Positions 20,981 to 28,533 of a DNA stretch of 33,286 bases are shown here, one piece after another. Source of the DNA: a virus; the IMG/VR virus record IMGVR_UViG_3300031857_000762, positions 1-33,286 of that record. One strand, 5' to 3'. The notes under the pieces are model-generated. The model was not told the origin of the DNA and made no database searches. It was given only the letters and a program-made list of their open reading frames with translations. The position numbers were made by a program, and so were the translations under genes. The first letter of the stretch is position 1, and each line of letters begins with the position of its first letter.

Positions 20981-21918
20981 GGACGGATCGTAAAGCCGGC
21001 CGGCCTAGCCGGAAGCAAATTGCCGGTTGGCTAAATTGGTTTAACCGGTTAACCCGTGCCGGTGCCCTGGCCGATGCGGCCGAGTTTCACCGCAAGCACG
21101 GTTTGCACCGGTACGGTGCCACCGTGCCAACGGTGCCAACGGCCGACACGGCCACCGGCAACCCGTTGGCCCCTGCCACGCCTACGGCGACCACAGGGGG
21201 GGAGGGGGGTCAACAGCGCCACGGGCGGAGTAATTGGGATAAAACCACCCCCGCAGTTCAAAATTCGCAGTGCAGTCCGTTAGCTACGGCCCGTGCTGTG
21301 CCGCTGGCAGTGGAAGCTGACCTCACTCGTTTGGCAGCTAAAGCTGCTTACACTCCCACTGTCACTCCCCCTACGGGGGAGTCGGAGGGAGATAGCGAAA
21401 AAGTCAACACTATTTGTAATGGGGCTAGTAGATTTGCTTCAATGTGGCCGAAGGTTGGGGAGGGGATTGTGGGGAAGGGGTGTCGGAATCGGCAGTACAA
21501 TGAGTTGAGGGTGGTGGGGGAGGATGGGCGGGAGCTGTGGACGAAGGTGGGGAATTGGATGTTTCGGAGTGGGTTGATCCGGGGGGAACGGGTGCTGGTG
21601 CGGAAGATCTGGGGGAGCGGGGATGACACGGATGCGGAGTATGAAGTGGTGAAACGGCTGGATGTGAATGAACCAGCGGAGGAACGACCTGTGCAGCCGC
21701 CACCCGCACCAGAACCGCTGCCCAATGCCGTTCCCGCCGCTATTCCCGAACGGCGAACGCTAGAGGCATACTTCCCTAGGGATGCAGTAACTACGGCTAT
21801 CCTGCCGCAGTTCCAACGGGAGGAGCCGGACTACCCGCGTAAGCAGGAGTCAGCGGATGACTACATCGCCCGGATCAGGGCGGAGGCGGCCATGTGGGCT
21901 AATGGGCAGGGTCGGTAG
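20893..21918 (+). CDS. hypothetical protein upstream of the small terminase-like gene
   Basis: The product has about 341 residues. Residues 20-60 are basic and helical (RKAGRPSRKQIAGWLNWFNR), residues 65-150 are Pro/Thr-rich and low in complexity, and residues 185-260 look like a compact domain (GRELWTKVGNWMFRSGLIRG). The C-terminal part is Pro/Glu-rich. Base composition changes near 21190, at a G-run: the CCGG-rich style of the preceding island ends there, so the gene may be a join of two segments. It may be a DNA-binding packaging or regulatory factor, but no family is recognised. A start further upstream (20848) is less likely. Confidence 0.5.
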   Translation, partial: QMDSSQPAPLGQPSPGKPSQTANKRPRWARTDRKAGRPSRKQIAGWLNWFNRLTRAGALADAAEFHRKHGLHRYGATVPTVPTADTATGNPLAPATPTATTGGEGGQQRHGRSNWDKTTPAVQNSQCSPLATARAVPLAVEADLTRLAAKAAYTPTVTPPTGESEGDSEKVNTICNGASRFASMWPKVGEGIVGKGCRNRQYNELRVVGEDGRELWTKVGNWMFRSGLIRGERVLVRKIWGSGDDTDAEYEVVKRLDVNEPAEERPVQPPPAPEPLPNAVPAAIPERRTLEAYFPRDAVTTAILPQFQREEPDYPRKQESADDYIARIRAEAAMWANGQGR

Positions 21919-21923
21919 GCGCC

Positions 21924-22448
21924 ATGCCCGAAGGAATCAAAACGGATGGCAGCCATGGCCGGACGACGTACTCACCGCAAAAGCTCGTCAACGATCTGGC
22001 GGTGGCTACGTTGGAGGGACGGGGGCTAGGGCTGAAGAAGCACCCTCGACTCGGGTATGTGACCGAGGAGGACAAACGACTATTTCAACGAATCGTGGGA
22101 ATCACCGTGGAAGAATTCAACCAAAGACTCATTGGTAAGCTGGACAACCTGGCTGACCGCATCGTGGACCGGATGCTGGATACCGTGGAGGACACTCCAC
22201 TTAACAGCCTCGGGTTCAACTTGGCCGTGGCGATTGATAAGCGGCAACGGCTGGCCGGGCTGAACGCGACGCAGGGCGCCAACGTGAACATCCAAGTCAA
22301 CAACTACGGGAGCTTGAGCAAGGAGGAGATCGTGGCACGGTTAAGCGGGAAAGCCCCCGTGCCGACGATTCAGGCCGCCCCTGTGGAGCTGCCCAACCCC
22401 AACGACATCGACGTCAGTAAACCCGTGGCGGCGAAACTAGCTGGTTAA
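21924..22448 (+). CDS. terS: probable terminase small subunit
   Basis: The 174-residue product has a helical middle (RLIGKLDNLADRIVDRMLD) and the segment LNSLGFNLAVAIDKRQRLAG, which is a common C-terminal feature of phage small terminase-like proteins ('a...av.iDK...l.G'). It then has NIQVNNYGSLSKEEIVARL and a Pro-rich tail. The small subunit recognises phage DNA and loads the large terminase. It lies about 1.8 kb before the large subunit, separated by a leftward module. The N-terminal DNA-binding part is not obvious, so the call is moderate. Confidence 0.5.
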   Translation: MPEGIKTDGSHGRTTYSPQKLVNDLAVATLEGRGLGLKKHPRLGYVTEEDKRLFQRIVGITVEEFNQRLIGKLDNLADRIVDRMLDTVEDTPLNSLGFNLAVAIDKRQRLAGLNATQGANVNIQVNNYGSLSKEEIVARLSGKAPVPTIQAAPVELPNPNDIDVSKPVAAKLAG

Positions 22449-22644
22449 GATCGCGCTGACAGCTTTGCAGCTTATTCAGCAGCTCGATTTCACGCTTTCC
22501 CGCTTCGCGGAGTTTCTCTGCAACGCGAGTTAAACGGACAACCTCCCGTTCCAGCTCACGGGCAAAGTCCGCCTTCACCCGCTCATGCTGGCTGGTTTGC
22601 AGGATCTGCTTTACGGCTTCGTCCGTTCTTGGTGTGTCGGTCAT
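22414..22644 (-). CDS. phage coiled-coil protein with MTDTPRTDEA start
   Basis: The 76-residue product begins MTDTPRTDEAVKQI and contains ADFARELEREVVRLTRVAEK, a very common small phage protein layout: a TDTPRTD leader, a short spacer, then FAR-LERE coiled coil. Its function is unknown. The ATG at 22644 is inside the end of the preceding gene (62-base overlap), and its 3' end overlaps the convergent terminase-like gene by 35 bases. Confidence 0.75.
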   Translation of the reverse strand: MTDTPRTDEAVKQILQTSQHERVKADFARELEREVVRLTRVAEKLREAGKREIELLNKLQSCQRDLNQLVSPPRVY

Positions 22645-22774
22645 AGTCCGCTTTGAGTTTGTTATACCGCTCCAGTAGTTCGTTGTACTGGTCCAGTAGC
22701 CCGAAGAACGCATCAGCCTGACGGCCGGCGTGCCACTTCTGCTCTGGTGTTAGTACCTTCATTGAGGCATTCAT
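22583..22774 (-). CDS. small helical hypothetical protein
   Basis: The 63-residue product has a helical core (HAGRQADAFFGLLDQYNELL then ERYNKLKADY) and a basic tail. The ATG overlaps the preceding stop (ATGA). The last 20 codons overlap the next gene. No family is recognised. Confidence 0.55.
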   Translation of the reverse strand: MNASMKVLTPEQKWHAGRQADAFFGLLDQYNELLERYNKLKADYDRHTKNGRSRKADPANQPA

Positions 22775-22932
22775 CGTTTTTGTCTGTTCTTGAAGTACTG
22801 AACTTGGCTGCGGCTGATGCCTAGCTCGGCAGCCACCTCCCGCTCCAGCCGGCCGCGTTCAAAGTACAACTCGCGCACGCGCTTACCCAGCCTCCGCGCC
22901 TCTTCCGTATTGGTAAGTCTGCCCACTTTCAT
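22771..22932 (-). CDS. small helix-turn-helix protein
   Basis: The 53-residue product is little more than one HTH: EEARRLGKRVRELYFERGRL then EREVAAELGISRSQVQYFKN. The ATG at 22932 is fixed by an ATGA overlap with the upstream gene, and the stop overlaps the next ATG. It is probably a regulator of this leftward module or of the operator-rich region at 23.98 kb. Confidence 0.7.
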   Translation of the reverse strand: MKVGRLTNTEEARRLGKRVRELYFERGRLEREVAAELGISRSQVQYFKNRQKR

Positions 22933-23063
22933 GGACACATCCACACGCGATCCCTGTCCGTCCAAAACAGGCCAAACGGCATGTTTACGCACACTTGGTG
23001 GCCATCGTACTTGATGACTGTGACGGGCTCCAGATCACCGCATGGGAATTTGATGAAGGTCAT
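22929..23063 (-). CDS. 44-residue hypothetical protein
   Basis: The product reads MTFIKFPCGDLEPVTVIKYD, then GHQVCVNMPFGLFWTDRDRV and a WMCP end, a small beta-hairpin-like protein with three Cys. Both ends form ATGA overlaps with neighbours, which is strong support despite the size. The function is unknown. Confidence 0.65.
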   Translation of the reverse strand: MTFIKFPCGDLEPVTVIKYDGHQVCVNMPFGLFWTDRDRVWMCP

Positions 23064-23932
23064 TTCTTCTTCGCCGCCTGCGCCTCCAGCATCTGCTGCT
23101 TGATGATCGCCAGCTCTTCCTTGCGCCACGGCTCGGACAGCATCTCCAGCAGTTTGGCGCTCTCGATCGGAACCACGACGGACGCTTGGTGGCCCAACAC
23201 CATCAGCGTATCCATCCAGATGTCGTAGCCCGCCGCCCGTGCCAGGTCGCAGAATCCGTAGTCCTCGGAGATGTAGGCGTTGGGTTCGTCGTAGCGGATT
23301 GTCAGTTCGCGCTCAATCCGTGCGCGGAGCACAGAGTCGTTCTTCACCTCGGACAACGCCTGCCAGATCTGCTGCAAGCGATACCCCGGCAGATTCTTCC
23401 CGCGTAGCTCCATCGGGAACAGCTCTGGAATCGTCCGTGGCGGCTTGTTGGGGTCCGTCAAAACGGCGACGCGATCAGGATTTTGCGCCGCAATTTTCTT
23501 GAACACGGGAACCTTAATCTTGCAGAAACCGATGCTGGCCCGCTCGACCCGCTGCAATCCCGACTCATCGGCCTCCTCGCCCTTGATGGGCTGGACATGC
23601 CAATGCGTTTCCAAGGAGCGCGTGGAGTAAACTGCCGTCACGATGTCGCGGTCATGCCCGATCAGCCGCATAAGGGCGCTTCCAGTGACATCCTCGCCAT
23701 TCCGCATGGCTAGGACGTCCTTGTCCCAGAAGATCAGCTCGTCGAACTTCTGCTCCACGGCATACGCCGCGATCTCGTTGCGTGCGATCTGCACCGCAGG
23801 CCCGTCCAGCAGTATCCAATCCAGCTTTACCTCGGGTACATGCGCCGTCGCCATTTGCAGGCTGGTGCGAAAGTACGACTTGGGGATGTCTCCCTTGAGC
23901 GGTGTGCCGATTAGGATGCGTTTTTGGGCCAT
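23060..23932 (-). CDS. GT-A-like glycosyltransferase
   Basis: The 290-residue product (from the ATG at 23932) has features of a GT-A fold glycosyltransferase: an N-terminal RILIGTPLKGDIP strand, AVQIARNEIAAYA, DELIFWDKDVLAM (a DxD-like metal/nucleotide-sugar site), IGFCKIKVPVFKKI, and SEDYGFCDLARAAGYDIWMD (residues about 229-248). It would transfer a sugar from a nucleotide sugar to phage DNA, a virion protein or a host surface. It heads a leftward five-gene module placed between the small and large terminase genes. A longer start at 23974 is possible but lacks support. Confidence 0.75.
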   Translation of the reverse strand: MAQKRILIGTPLKGDIPKSYFRTSLQMATAHVPEVKLDWILLDGPAVQIARNEIAAYAVEQKFDELIFWDKDVLAMRNGEDVTGSALMRLIGHDRDIVTAVYSTRSLETHWHVQPIKGEEADESGLQRVERASIGFCKIKVPVFKKIAAQNPDRVAVLTDPNKPPRTIPELFPMELRGKNLPGYRLQQIWQALSEVKNDSVLRARIERELTIRYDEPNAYISEDYGFCDLARAAGYDIWMDTLMVLGHQASVVVPIESAKLLEMLSEPWRKEELAIIKQQMLEAQAAKKK

Positions 23933-23983
23933 GGGCGGGTAGGAAAACCACAGTTGCAGCGCATGGAACCTCAAACGTGTCCC

Positions 23984-24063
23984 ATGTATCGGTTATTAGA
24001 GGACCTAATACCTGATGTATCGGACGTTAAGCGCGTTGTCTGACCGTCAGATGACTGTCAGAT
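23984..24063. promoter_or_regulatory. operator-rich divergent control region
   Basis: Between the leftward glycosyltransferase and the rightward packaging genes lie two exact copies of ATGTATCGG (23984 and 24015) flanking a perfect inverted repeat TATTAG-AGGAC-CTAATA (23994-24010). Then come CTGACCGTCAG (24040-24050) and two GTCAGAT copies 11 bases apart (24046, 24057). The density of sites suggests binding of one or more repressors controlling the divergent promoters. Promoter boxes cannot be assigned. Confidence 0.6.
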
Positions 24064-24070
24064 AGGCGGC

Positions 24071-24268
24071 ATGATCACAAAACGAGCCGTGGACGAGTGG
24101 TTGATCGAGCCGGATGTGGAAGGCGTACGGGAATACGCACGTTTGAGCGTCTACGCCGAGCCGGAAGGGCTGAACATTGACGGCCAGGGGCTGATTCCGT
24201 GGTCGCAACTGGAGTCCAGCCGCCTGACCTACGCGATTAAGATGAAAAAGCGCCATGCAGCTCGCTGA
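24071..24268 (+). CDS. small protein before the large terminase
   Basis: The 65-residue product is a compact mixed fold (MITKRAVDEWLIEPDVEGVR, then LNIDGQGLIPWSQLESSRLT) with a basic tail. It starts eight bases after the operator cluster and overlaps the large terminase gene by 14 bases, so it is the first gene of the packaging operon. No family is recognised. Confidence 0.6.
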   Translation: MITKRAVDEWLIEPDVEGVREYARLSVYAEPEGLNIDGQGLIPWSQLESSRLTYAIKMKKRHAAR

Positions 24269-25895
24269 TCGTTACTACGCAGACGACTTTCGCCCCGATT
24301 TTGGCATTCCGTGGATTCCAAACCCACCGGACGCCGAGTTGATGAGCTGGCCGCACGAAAAGCTGGCAAACTACCTCGCGTTTCGGGAGCAGCGGAACAA
24401 GGAGGCGTTGGAAAACCCCGTCGGCGCAGGCTGGATTCTCCCCTCATGGCAGACGGTGATGAACAACTGGGGAAAATACACCAACCACATCATACTAGGC
24501 GGAAATCGCAGTTCCAAATCGATGATAGCCAGCAGGTTATGCGTGTGGGCCGCTGGTACCATACCCGGCGCCGAGGTCCGCGCCTACCATGTCAACGAGG
24601 ACCGGAGCATCGAGGACCAGCAGCGCATGGTCTGGGATGCTTTACCGCAAGGCATCCGTAACTTACCTACCAAGAAAGGGTTGAACCACAGTGTCCAGTA
24701 TTCCCAGAAGAACGGTTTTACTGACAACATTTGTATCCTGCCTCCTGTTAATGGTTTCCGTCGTGGTGGCAGTATTAAGTTTAGTAACTACCGCAGTTAC
24801 CAAGCTGATGCACAAGTAGCGGAGGGCTACCGCGCCCACTTGATCTGGTGCGACGAGGAGTGTCCCCAGAAGATGTTTGAAACGCTCCAGTACCGGACGA
24901 CCGACTTCCATGGACGCATCATCCTCACGTTTACTACTCTCACAGGCTGGACACCTCTGGTACAGGACATCCTCGGGAAGACTCGTACCATTGAAAAGCG
25001 ATTTGCCCCGCTGGTGGGTCGAGAGCTACCAGTCGTCCAAGAGTCCCTTTCCCGACCGGGAACTGTTATCTACTATTTCTGGACTGAAGACAACACGTTC
25101 ATCGACACCTCCGACTTCCGAAACAAGTTGCTCGGGCGCTCCAAGGATGAAGTGTTGGCCCGTGCATATGGCGTACCTACCAAAAGCATCACTAGCGTCT
25201 TTCCTGGCTTCAATAAGGACGTTAATGTCATACCTCACGAAAAGATGCCGTGGACAAACAACGTGGACTACAACGTCACACGTTTCATGGCGCTGGACCC
25301 TGCGGGCTCCAAAAACTGGTTCATGCTCTGGGTCGCCATCGACGCCGCCGGAACATGGTGGGTCTACCGGGAGTGGCCCGACTACGACGACTGGGCATTG
25401 CCCGGAACCGGCCCCGAAGGCAAAGCCGGCCCCGCGCAGAAGGGCAGCAAAAAAGGCATCATCGACTACGTTGAACTTATCAAGCACTGCGAGCAGGGCG
25501 AAACCATTTTCGAGAGGTTCATTGACCCGCGTCTCGGTGCAGCGGAAAAGCAGTCAGCCGAAGGCGCCACCACCATCATAAGCGAGCTGGACTCGGCCGG
25601 AATGGTCTTTCACCCGGCGCCCGGCGTGGAGATCGAGAACGGCCTCCAGTTGATCAATGGCCTCCTATCCTACGATGAGAAGCGGCCCCTGTCCGCTCTG
25701 AACGCCCCCAAGCTGTACATCAGCGACCGCTGCCAGAACTTGATCTACGCCTTGCAGGAGTACACGGCCAAGGGCGGCAAGGACGAGGCGACCAAGGACC
25801 CGATTGACTGCCTGCGCTACCTCTGCGTGTCCAACTGTAGCTTTGTGGACCCGCACGCCGCCGAACAGGTGGACGACCGCACATGGAGCTATTGA
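24255..25895 (+). CDS. terL: terminase large subunit
   Basis: The 546-residue product has the two terminase domains. The ATPase half carries Walker A GGNRSSKS (residues 82-89), Walker B LIWCDEE (196-202) and the coupling motif TFTTLTG (225-231). The nuclease half has the acidic residues in MALDPAG (Asp348), FIDPRLG (Asp424) and KDPIDCLRYL (Asp515/518). It cuts concatemeric DNA and pumps it into the capsid through the portal. Length is normal for the family. It overlaps the small upstream gene and precedes the portal by 50 bases. Confidence 0.95.
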   Translation: MQLADRYYADDFRPDFGIPWIPNPPDAELMSWPHEKLANYLAFREQRNKEALENPVGAGWILPSWQTVMNNWGKYTNHIILGGNRSSKSMIASRLCVWAAGTIPGAEVRAYHVNEDRSIEDQQRMVWDALPQGIRNLPTKKGLNHSVQYSQKNGFTDNICILPPVNGFRRGGSIKFSNYRSYQADAQVAEGYRAHLIWCDEECPQKMFETLQYRTTDFHGRIILTFTTLTGWTPLVQDILGKTRTIEKRFAPLVGRELPVVQESLSRPGTVIYYFWTEDNTFIDTSDFRNKLLGRSKDEVLARAYGVPTKSITSVFPGFNKDVNVIPHEKMPWTNNVDYNVTRFMALDPAGSKNWFMLWVAIDAAGTWWVYREWPDYDDWALPGTGPEGKAGPAQKGSKKGIIDYVELIKHCEQGETIFERFIDPRLGAAEKQSAEGATTIISELDSAGMVFHPAPGVEIENGLQLINGLLSYDEKRPLSALNAPKLYISDRCQNLIYALQEYTAKGGKDEATKDPIDCLRYLCVSNCSFVDPHAAEQVDDRTWSY

Positions 25896-25945
25896 TTGCT
25901 TGCCACCTTTGTTATTGCGCCCATTAGGTGCGCTTATCAAAGCCC

Positions 25946-28093
25946 ATGAGTTCCATTGACGGCAACGCCACCTCCGTTCCCCCTGATCCCGGTCTGCAAC
26001 TAGCTCCGCCCGAGAACAAGGGGCCGGACTTTAACCTTCTCAAGAAGGCGTTTGAGGACTGCGTGCGCGACAACCAGCCGTTCATCGACCAGTGCCGCCT
26101 CAACTACGAGACACGTTACGCGATCTGGAACGGGCAGTCCGCTGACGGCAAGAAGCACGCCCGCGAGGGCAGCAAGGTCAGCCCGACGCCGTGGGATGGT
26201 GCGAGTGACCTCCGCGTTTTCCTTGTCGATAATATCATCAACAAGAAGGTCGCCATGGAGTGCATGGCGTTCAAGCGGGCCAACCTGACCGCTGTGCCGG
26301 TGGGTGCCGAGGACGGGGCGCGTAGCCAGTTGGTAAGCAACTTCATGCGTTGGCTGATCCAGACGCAGATTCCCGAGGTTGAGCGCGAGGTCGAGATGTG
26401 CGCCAACTACATGAACGAGAAGGGCGTCGCGGTCATGGGTCAGTTTTGGGAGAAGCGTCGAGAGAAAGTTCTGGTCAACGTCCGCGTGCAGGACTTGCAG
26501 CAGCAGTTCCCGAACATCGACATCGTGGCGCTGATCGAGGACAAGAGCGCAGCTGATGATCTGAAGGCCATATTCCAAGAGCAGTACGGCGCGTCGAAGG
26601 ACAAGGCCGCCCGTATGCTGCGTGAACTGCGTGACACGGGCGAGACCACGGTGCCGATGGACGGCCCCGAGCGTTCGTACCCGGTCGTCCGTGCGTTCAA
26701 TCTGGACGAGCACGTTTTCATCCCGTCGTTCTCCACGGATCTGGAGCGGGCGCCCGGCATCTACCGCGTCGAGTACTTCACCGCCGAGCAACTGCGGGCG
26801 ATGGTCAACACGGACGGCTGGGACGAGGAATGGGTGGAAGCCGCGATCCAAAAGGTGCGCGGCAAGCTGATCAGCATGTCTCCCAGCGAGTACATGCAGC
26901 CGATCTCCCGCTCGTTCGTGTACACCCAGCAGCGGTTCACGGATCGCATCGGCGTGGTGTACGCTTACCAGCGTCTGTCCGACGAGGACGGCACGCCGGG
27001 CATCTACTGCACGGTGTTCAACCCGATGCTGCCGCCCGACCAGAACCACGATGGTTGCGCGAAGACCGGCCTACTCGGTTACGCTCACGGCGAGTATCCG
27101 TTCGTGCTGTATCGCCGCGAGTACTTGAGCCGCAAGCTCCATGACTCCCGTGGCCTGCCCGAGCCGGGCAAGCCGTGGCAGGACCAGATCAAGGCGCACA
27201 AGGACTCACGCATCGACGCCGCCTCCCTCGGCATCCTTCCGCCCATCTGCTACCCGCAAGGCCGCCCGCCGGGTCGTTGGGGTCCAGGTGCGATGATCTC
27301 GGAGCGTCGTCCGAACGAGTACCACTACGCCGACCGTCCGATACCGGACATGAATACGGACAAGTCGGAGTCGCTACTGGAGACTTCGTTCAAGGAGTAC
27401 AACGGCTTTGCCAGCCGCGACGGCGATCCCGCCATCGACCCGATCTACAACCAGTTTGAGGTCGATAAGTTCCTCGGCTGCCTCGCCAAGAGTTTCCGCC
27501 AAGTGTGGAAGCTCTACAAGCAATATGGCATGGACCAAGTGACGTTCCGCGTCATGGGCGTCAAAGACCCGAACTTCCAGCTTTTCAACAAGGGCGACGT
27601 CAACGAGGAGTTCGACTTCTACCTCGCGTGGGATGTGCAGTCGCCGGACTTCAAGCGCATGAGCGAGAAGTGGACGGCGATCATCCAAGCCGCGCAGTCC
27701 CTTGACCGCGAAGGCGTCATCGACTGGTCCGCGCTTTGCACCGCGTTTGTGTCCACCATCGACCCGAACATCGCCGAGCGCATCATCCGTCCCGCGCAGC
27801 AAGGCCAGCAGCAGATCGTGCAGGATGAGCAGCAGGATCTGGCGCAGATCTTCGCGGGCATCCCGAAGAACATCAAACCCGGCACCCCGCCGCAGATCGG
27901 CCTCCAAGTCATTCAACAGTACCTCCAGCAGCCCGATGTTCAGCAGAGGTTTCAGCAGGATCAGCCGTTCCGCGAACGTCTGGAGGCGAGAGCCAAGCAG
28001 TACCAGTTCCAGCTCCAGCAGCAGCAGAACGCCGTCATCGGCCGACTGGGAGCGCAGATGCCCGGGCCGATGCCCGCCACCACTAGCACATGA
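25946..28093 (+). CDS. portal protein
   Basis: The 715-residue product lies directly after the large terminase. Residues 55-80 carry TPWDGASDLRVFLVD, a typical early segment of long podovirus-type portals, followed by mixed helical/beta regions and a Gln-rich helical C-terminus (residues 620-710) like a portal barrel. The length resembles P22-type portals. The portal forms the dodecameric DNA entry channel at one capsid vertex. The ATG at 25946 (AAAGCCC-ATG) is chosen over a GTG at 25928 because neighbouring genes use the same CCC-ATG leader. The stop overlaps the next gene (ATGA). Confidence 0.9.
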   Translation: MSSIDGNATSVPPDPGLQLAPPENKGPDFNLLKKAFEDCVRDNQPFIDQCRLNYETRYAIWNGQSADGKKHAREGSKVSPTPWDGASDLRVFLVDNIINKKVAMECMAFKRANLTAVPVGAEDGARSQLVSNFMRWLIQTQIPEVEREVEMCANYMNEKGVAVMGQFWEKRREKVLVNVRVQDLQQQFPNIDIVALIEDKSAADDLKAIFQEQYGASKDKAARMLRELRDTGETTVPMDGPERSYPVVRAFNLDEHVFIPSFSTDLERAPGIYRVEYFTAEQLRAMVNTDGWDEEWVEAAIQKVRGKLISMSPSEYMQPISRSFVYTQQRFTDRIGVVYAYQRLSDEDGTPGIYCTVFNPMLPPDQNHDGCAKTGLLGYAHGEYPFVLYRREYLSRKLHDSRGLPEPGKPWQDQIKAHKDSRIDAASLGILPPICYPQGRPPGRWGPGAMISERRPNEYHYADRPIPDMNTDKSESLLETSFKEYNGFASRDGDPAIDPIYNQFEVDKFLGCLAKSFRQVWKLYKQYGMDQVTFRVMGVKDPNFQLFNKGDVNEEFDFYLAWDVQSPDFKRMSEKWTAIIQAAQSLDREGVIDWSALCTAFVSTIDPNIAERIIRPAQQGQQQIVQDEQQDLAQIFAGIPKNIKPGTPPQIGLQVIQQYLQQPDVQQRFQQDQPFRERLEARAKQYQFQLQQQQNAVIGRLGAQMPGPMPATTST

Positions 28094-28386
28094 AGAAACG
28101 CCGCGACCCGCACCTGACGTCAGCCGAGAAGTTTGGCCGGCTGCGTCAGGCCATGTTCCGTCTCGTTGGGAATGATGGCTTCCAAGATTTCATCGAGGAG
28201 CTGCGGGAGATGCAGCATTCGACGATGATCGACCTCTGCGCCGATGCCGTGGTGAAGGATGAGCGGTTGACGCTCGCCGCCACGGGTGAACTGCGGGCCT
28301 ACTCGCAGATCATCGGGCTGTACGATGACTTCGTGCAGCAGCAGATGCAGCAGGCGGAAATCGACGCCGAGCAGCGGGCGGGATAA
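28090..28386 (+). CDS. small helical protein between portal and scaffold
   Basis: The 98-residue product is almost entirely helical (DGFQDFIEELREMQHSTMID, then AATGELRAYSQIIGLYDDFV) with a basic start. It is translationally coupled to the portal gene. Small helical genes at this position occur in many podovirus-like genomes; the function is unknown. Confidence 0.65.
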   Translation: MKKRRDPHLTSAEKFGRLRQAMFRLVGNDGFQDFIEELREMQHSTMIDLCADAVVKDERLTLAATGELRAYSQIIGLYDDFVQQQMQQAEIDAEQRAG

Positions 28387-28394
28387 GAATTGTT

Positions 28395-28479
28395 ACTGCG
28401 GTTAGTAGCGCAGTTAATAATTCCTGTTGACATACGGGTGTGGCGTTCGCACCCGTAGCGTCACTTGGCACCCGCCAGG
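28395..28479 (+). promoter_or_regulatory. three consecutive hairpins in scaffold leader
   Basis: The 142-base gap after 28386 contains ACTGCG/CGCAGT (28395-28414), ACGGGTG/CACCCGT (28434-28456) and CTTGGC/GCCAGG (about 28464-28479). None has a T run, so they look like mRNA structure rather than terminators. A TTGACA at 28427 has no matching -10 box; TTGTTA/TTAATA at 28390/28414 is a weak promoter candidate. The region probably controls expression of the scaffold and capsid genes. Confidence 0.5.
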
Positions 28480-28480
28480 T

Positions 28481-28533
28481 AGTTCTTGGGACTCAAACCC
28501 ATGCCCAAAGTTCTTGGGACTTAAACCCATGCC
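28481..28533 (+). repeat. duplicated start region before the scaffold gene
   Basis: A 25-base sequence ending in AAACCCATGCC occurs at 28481-28505 and again at 28509-28533 with one mismatch. Each copy carries an ATG in the same context. The second is the start of the scaffold gene. This is a recent tandem duplication of a translation start. Confidence 0.85.
28501..28524 (+). CDS. 8-codon leader mini-cistron
   Basis: The first copy of the duplicated start opens a frame of seven residues (MPKVLGT) and TAA, ending four bases before the scaffold ATG. As it has the same upstream context as the scaffold start, ribosomes should initiate at it too, which could couple or tune scaffold translation. 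It may equally be a neutral by-product of the duplication. Confidence 0.35.
   Translation: MPKVLGT

Noticed and set aside
26000-27049. 349-codon open frame on the minus strand
   Set aside because: It lies wholly opposite the portal gene and is a by-product of its GC-rich codon pattern; the composition (His/Arg/Leu-rich, no domain) is typical of an antisense frame.
28427-28528. Longer scaffold gene start and a TTGACA promoter box
   Set aside because: The extra 34 codons translate hairpins and the duplicated start region; TTGACA at 28427 has no -10 box at a proper distance.
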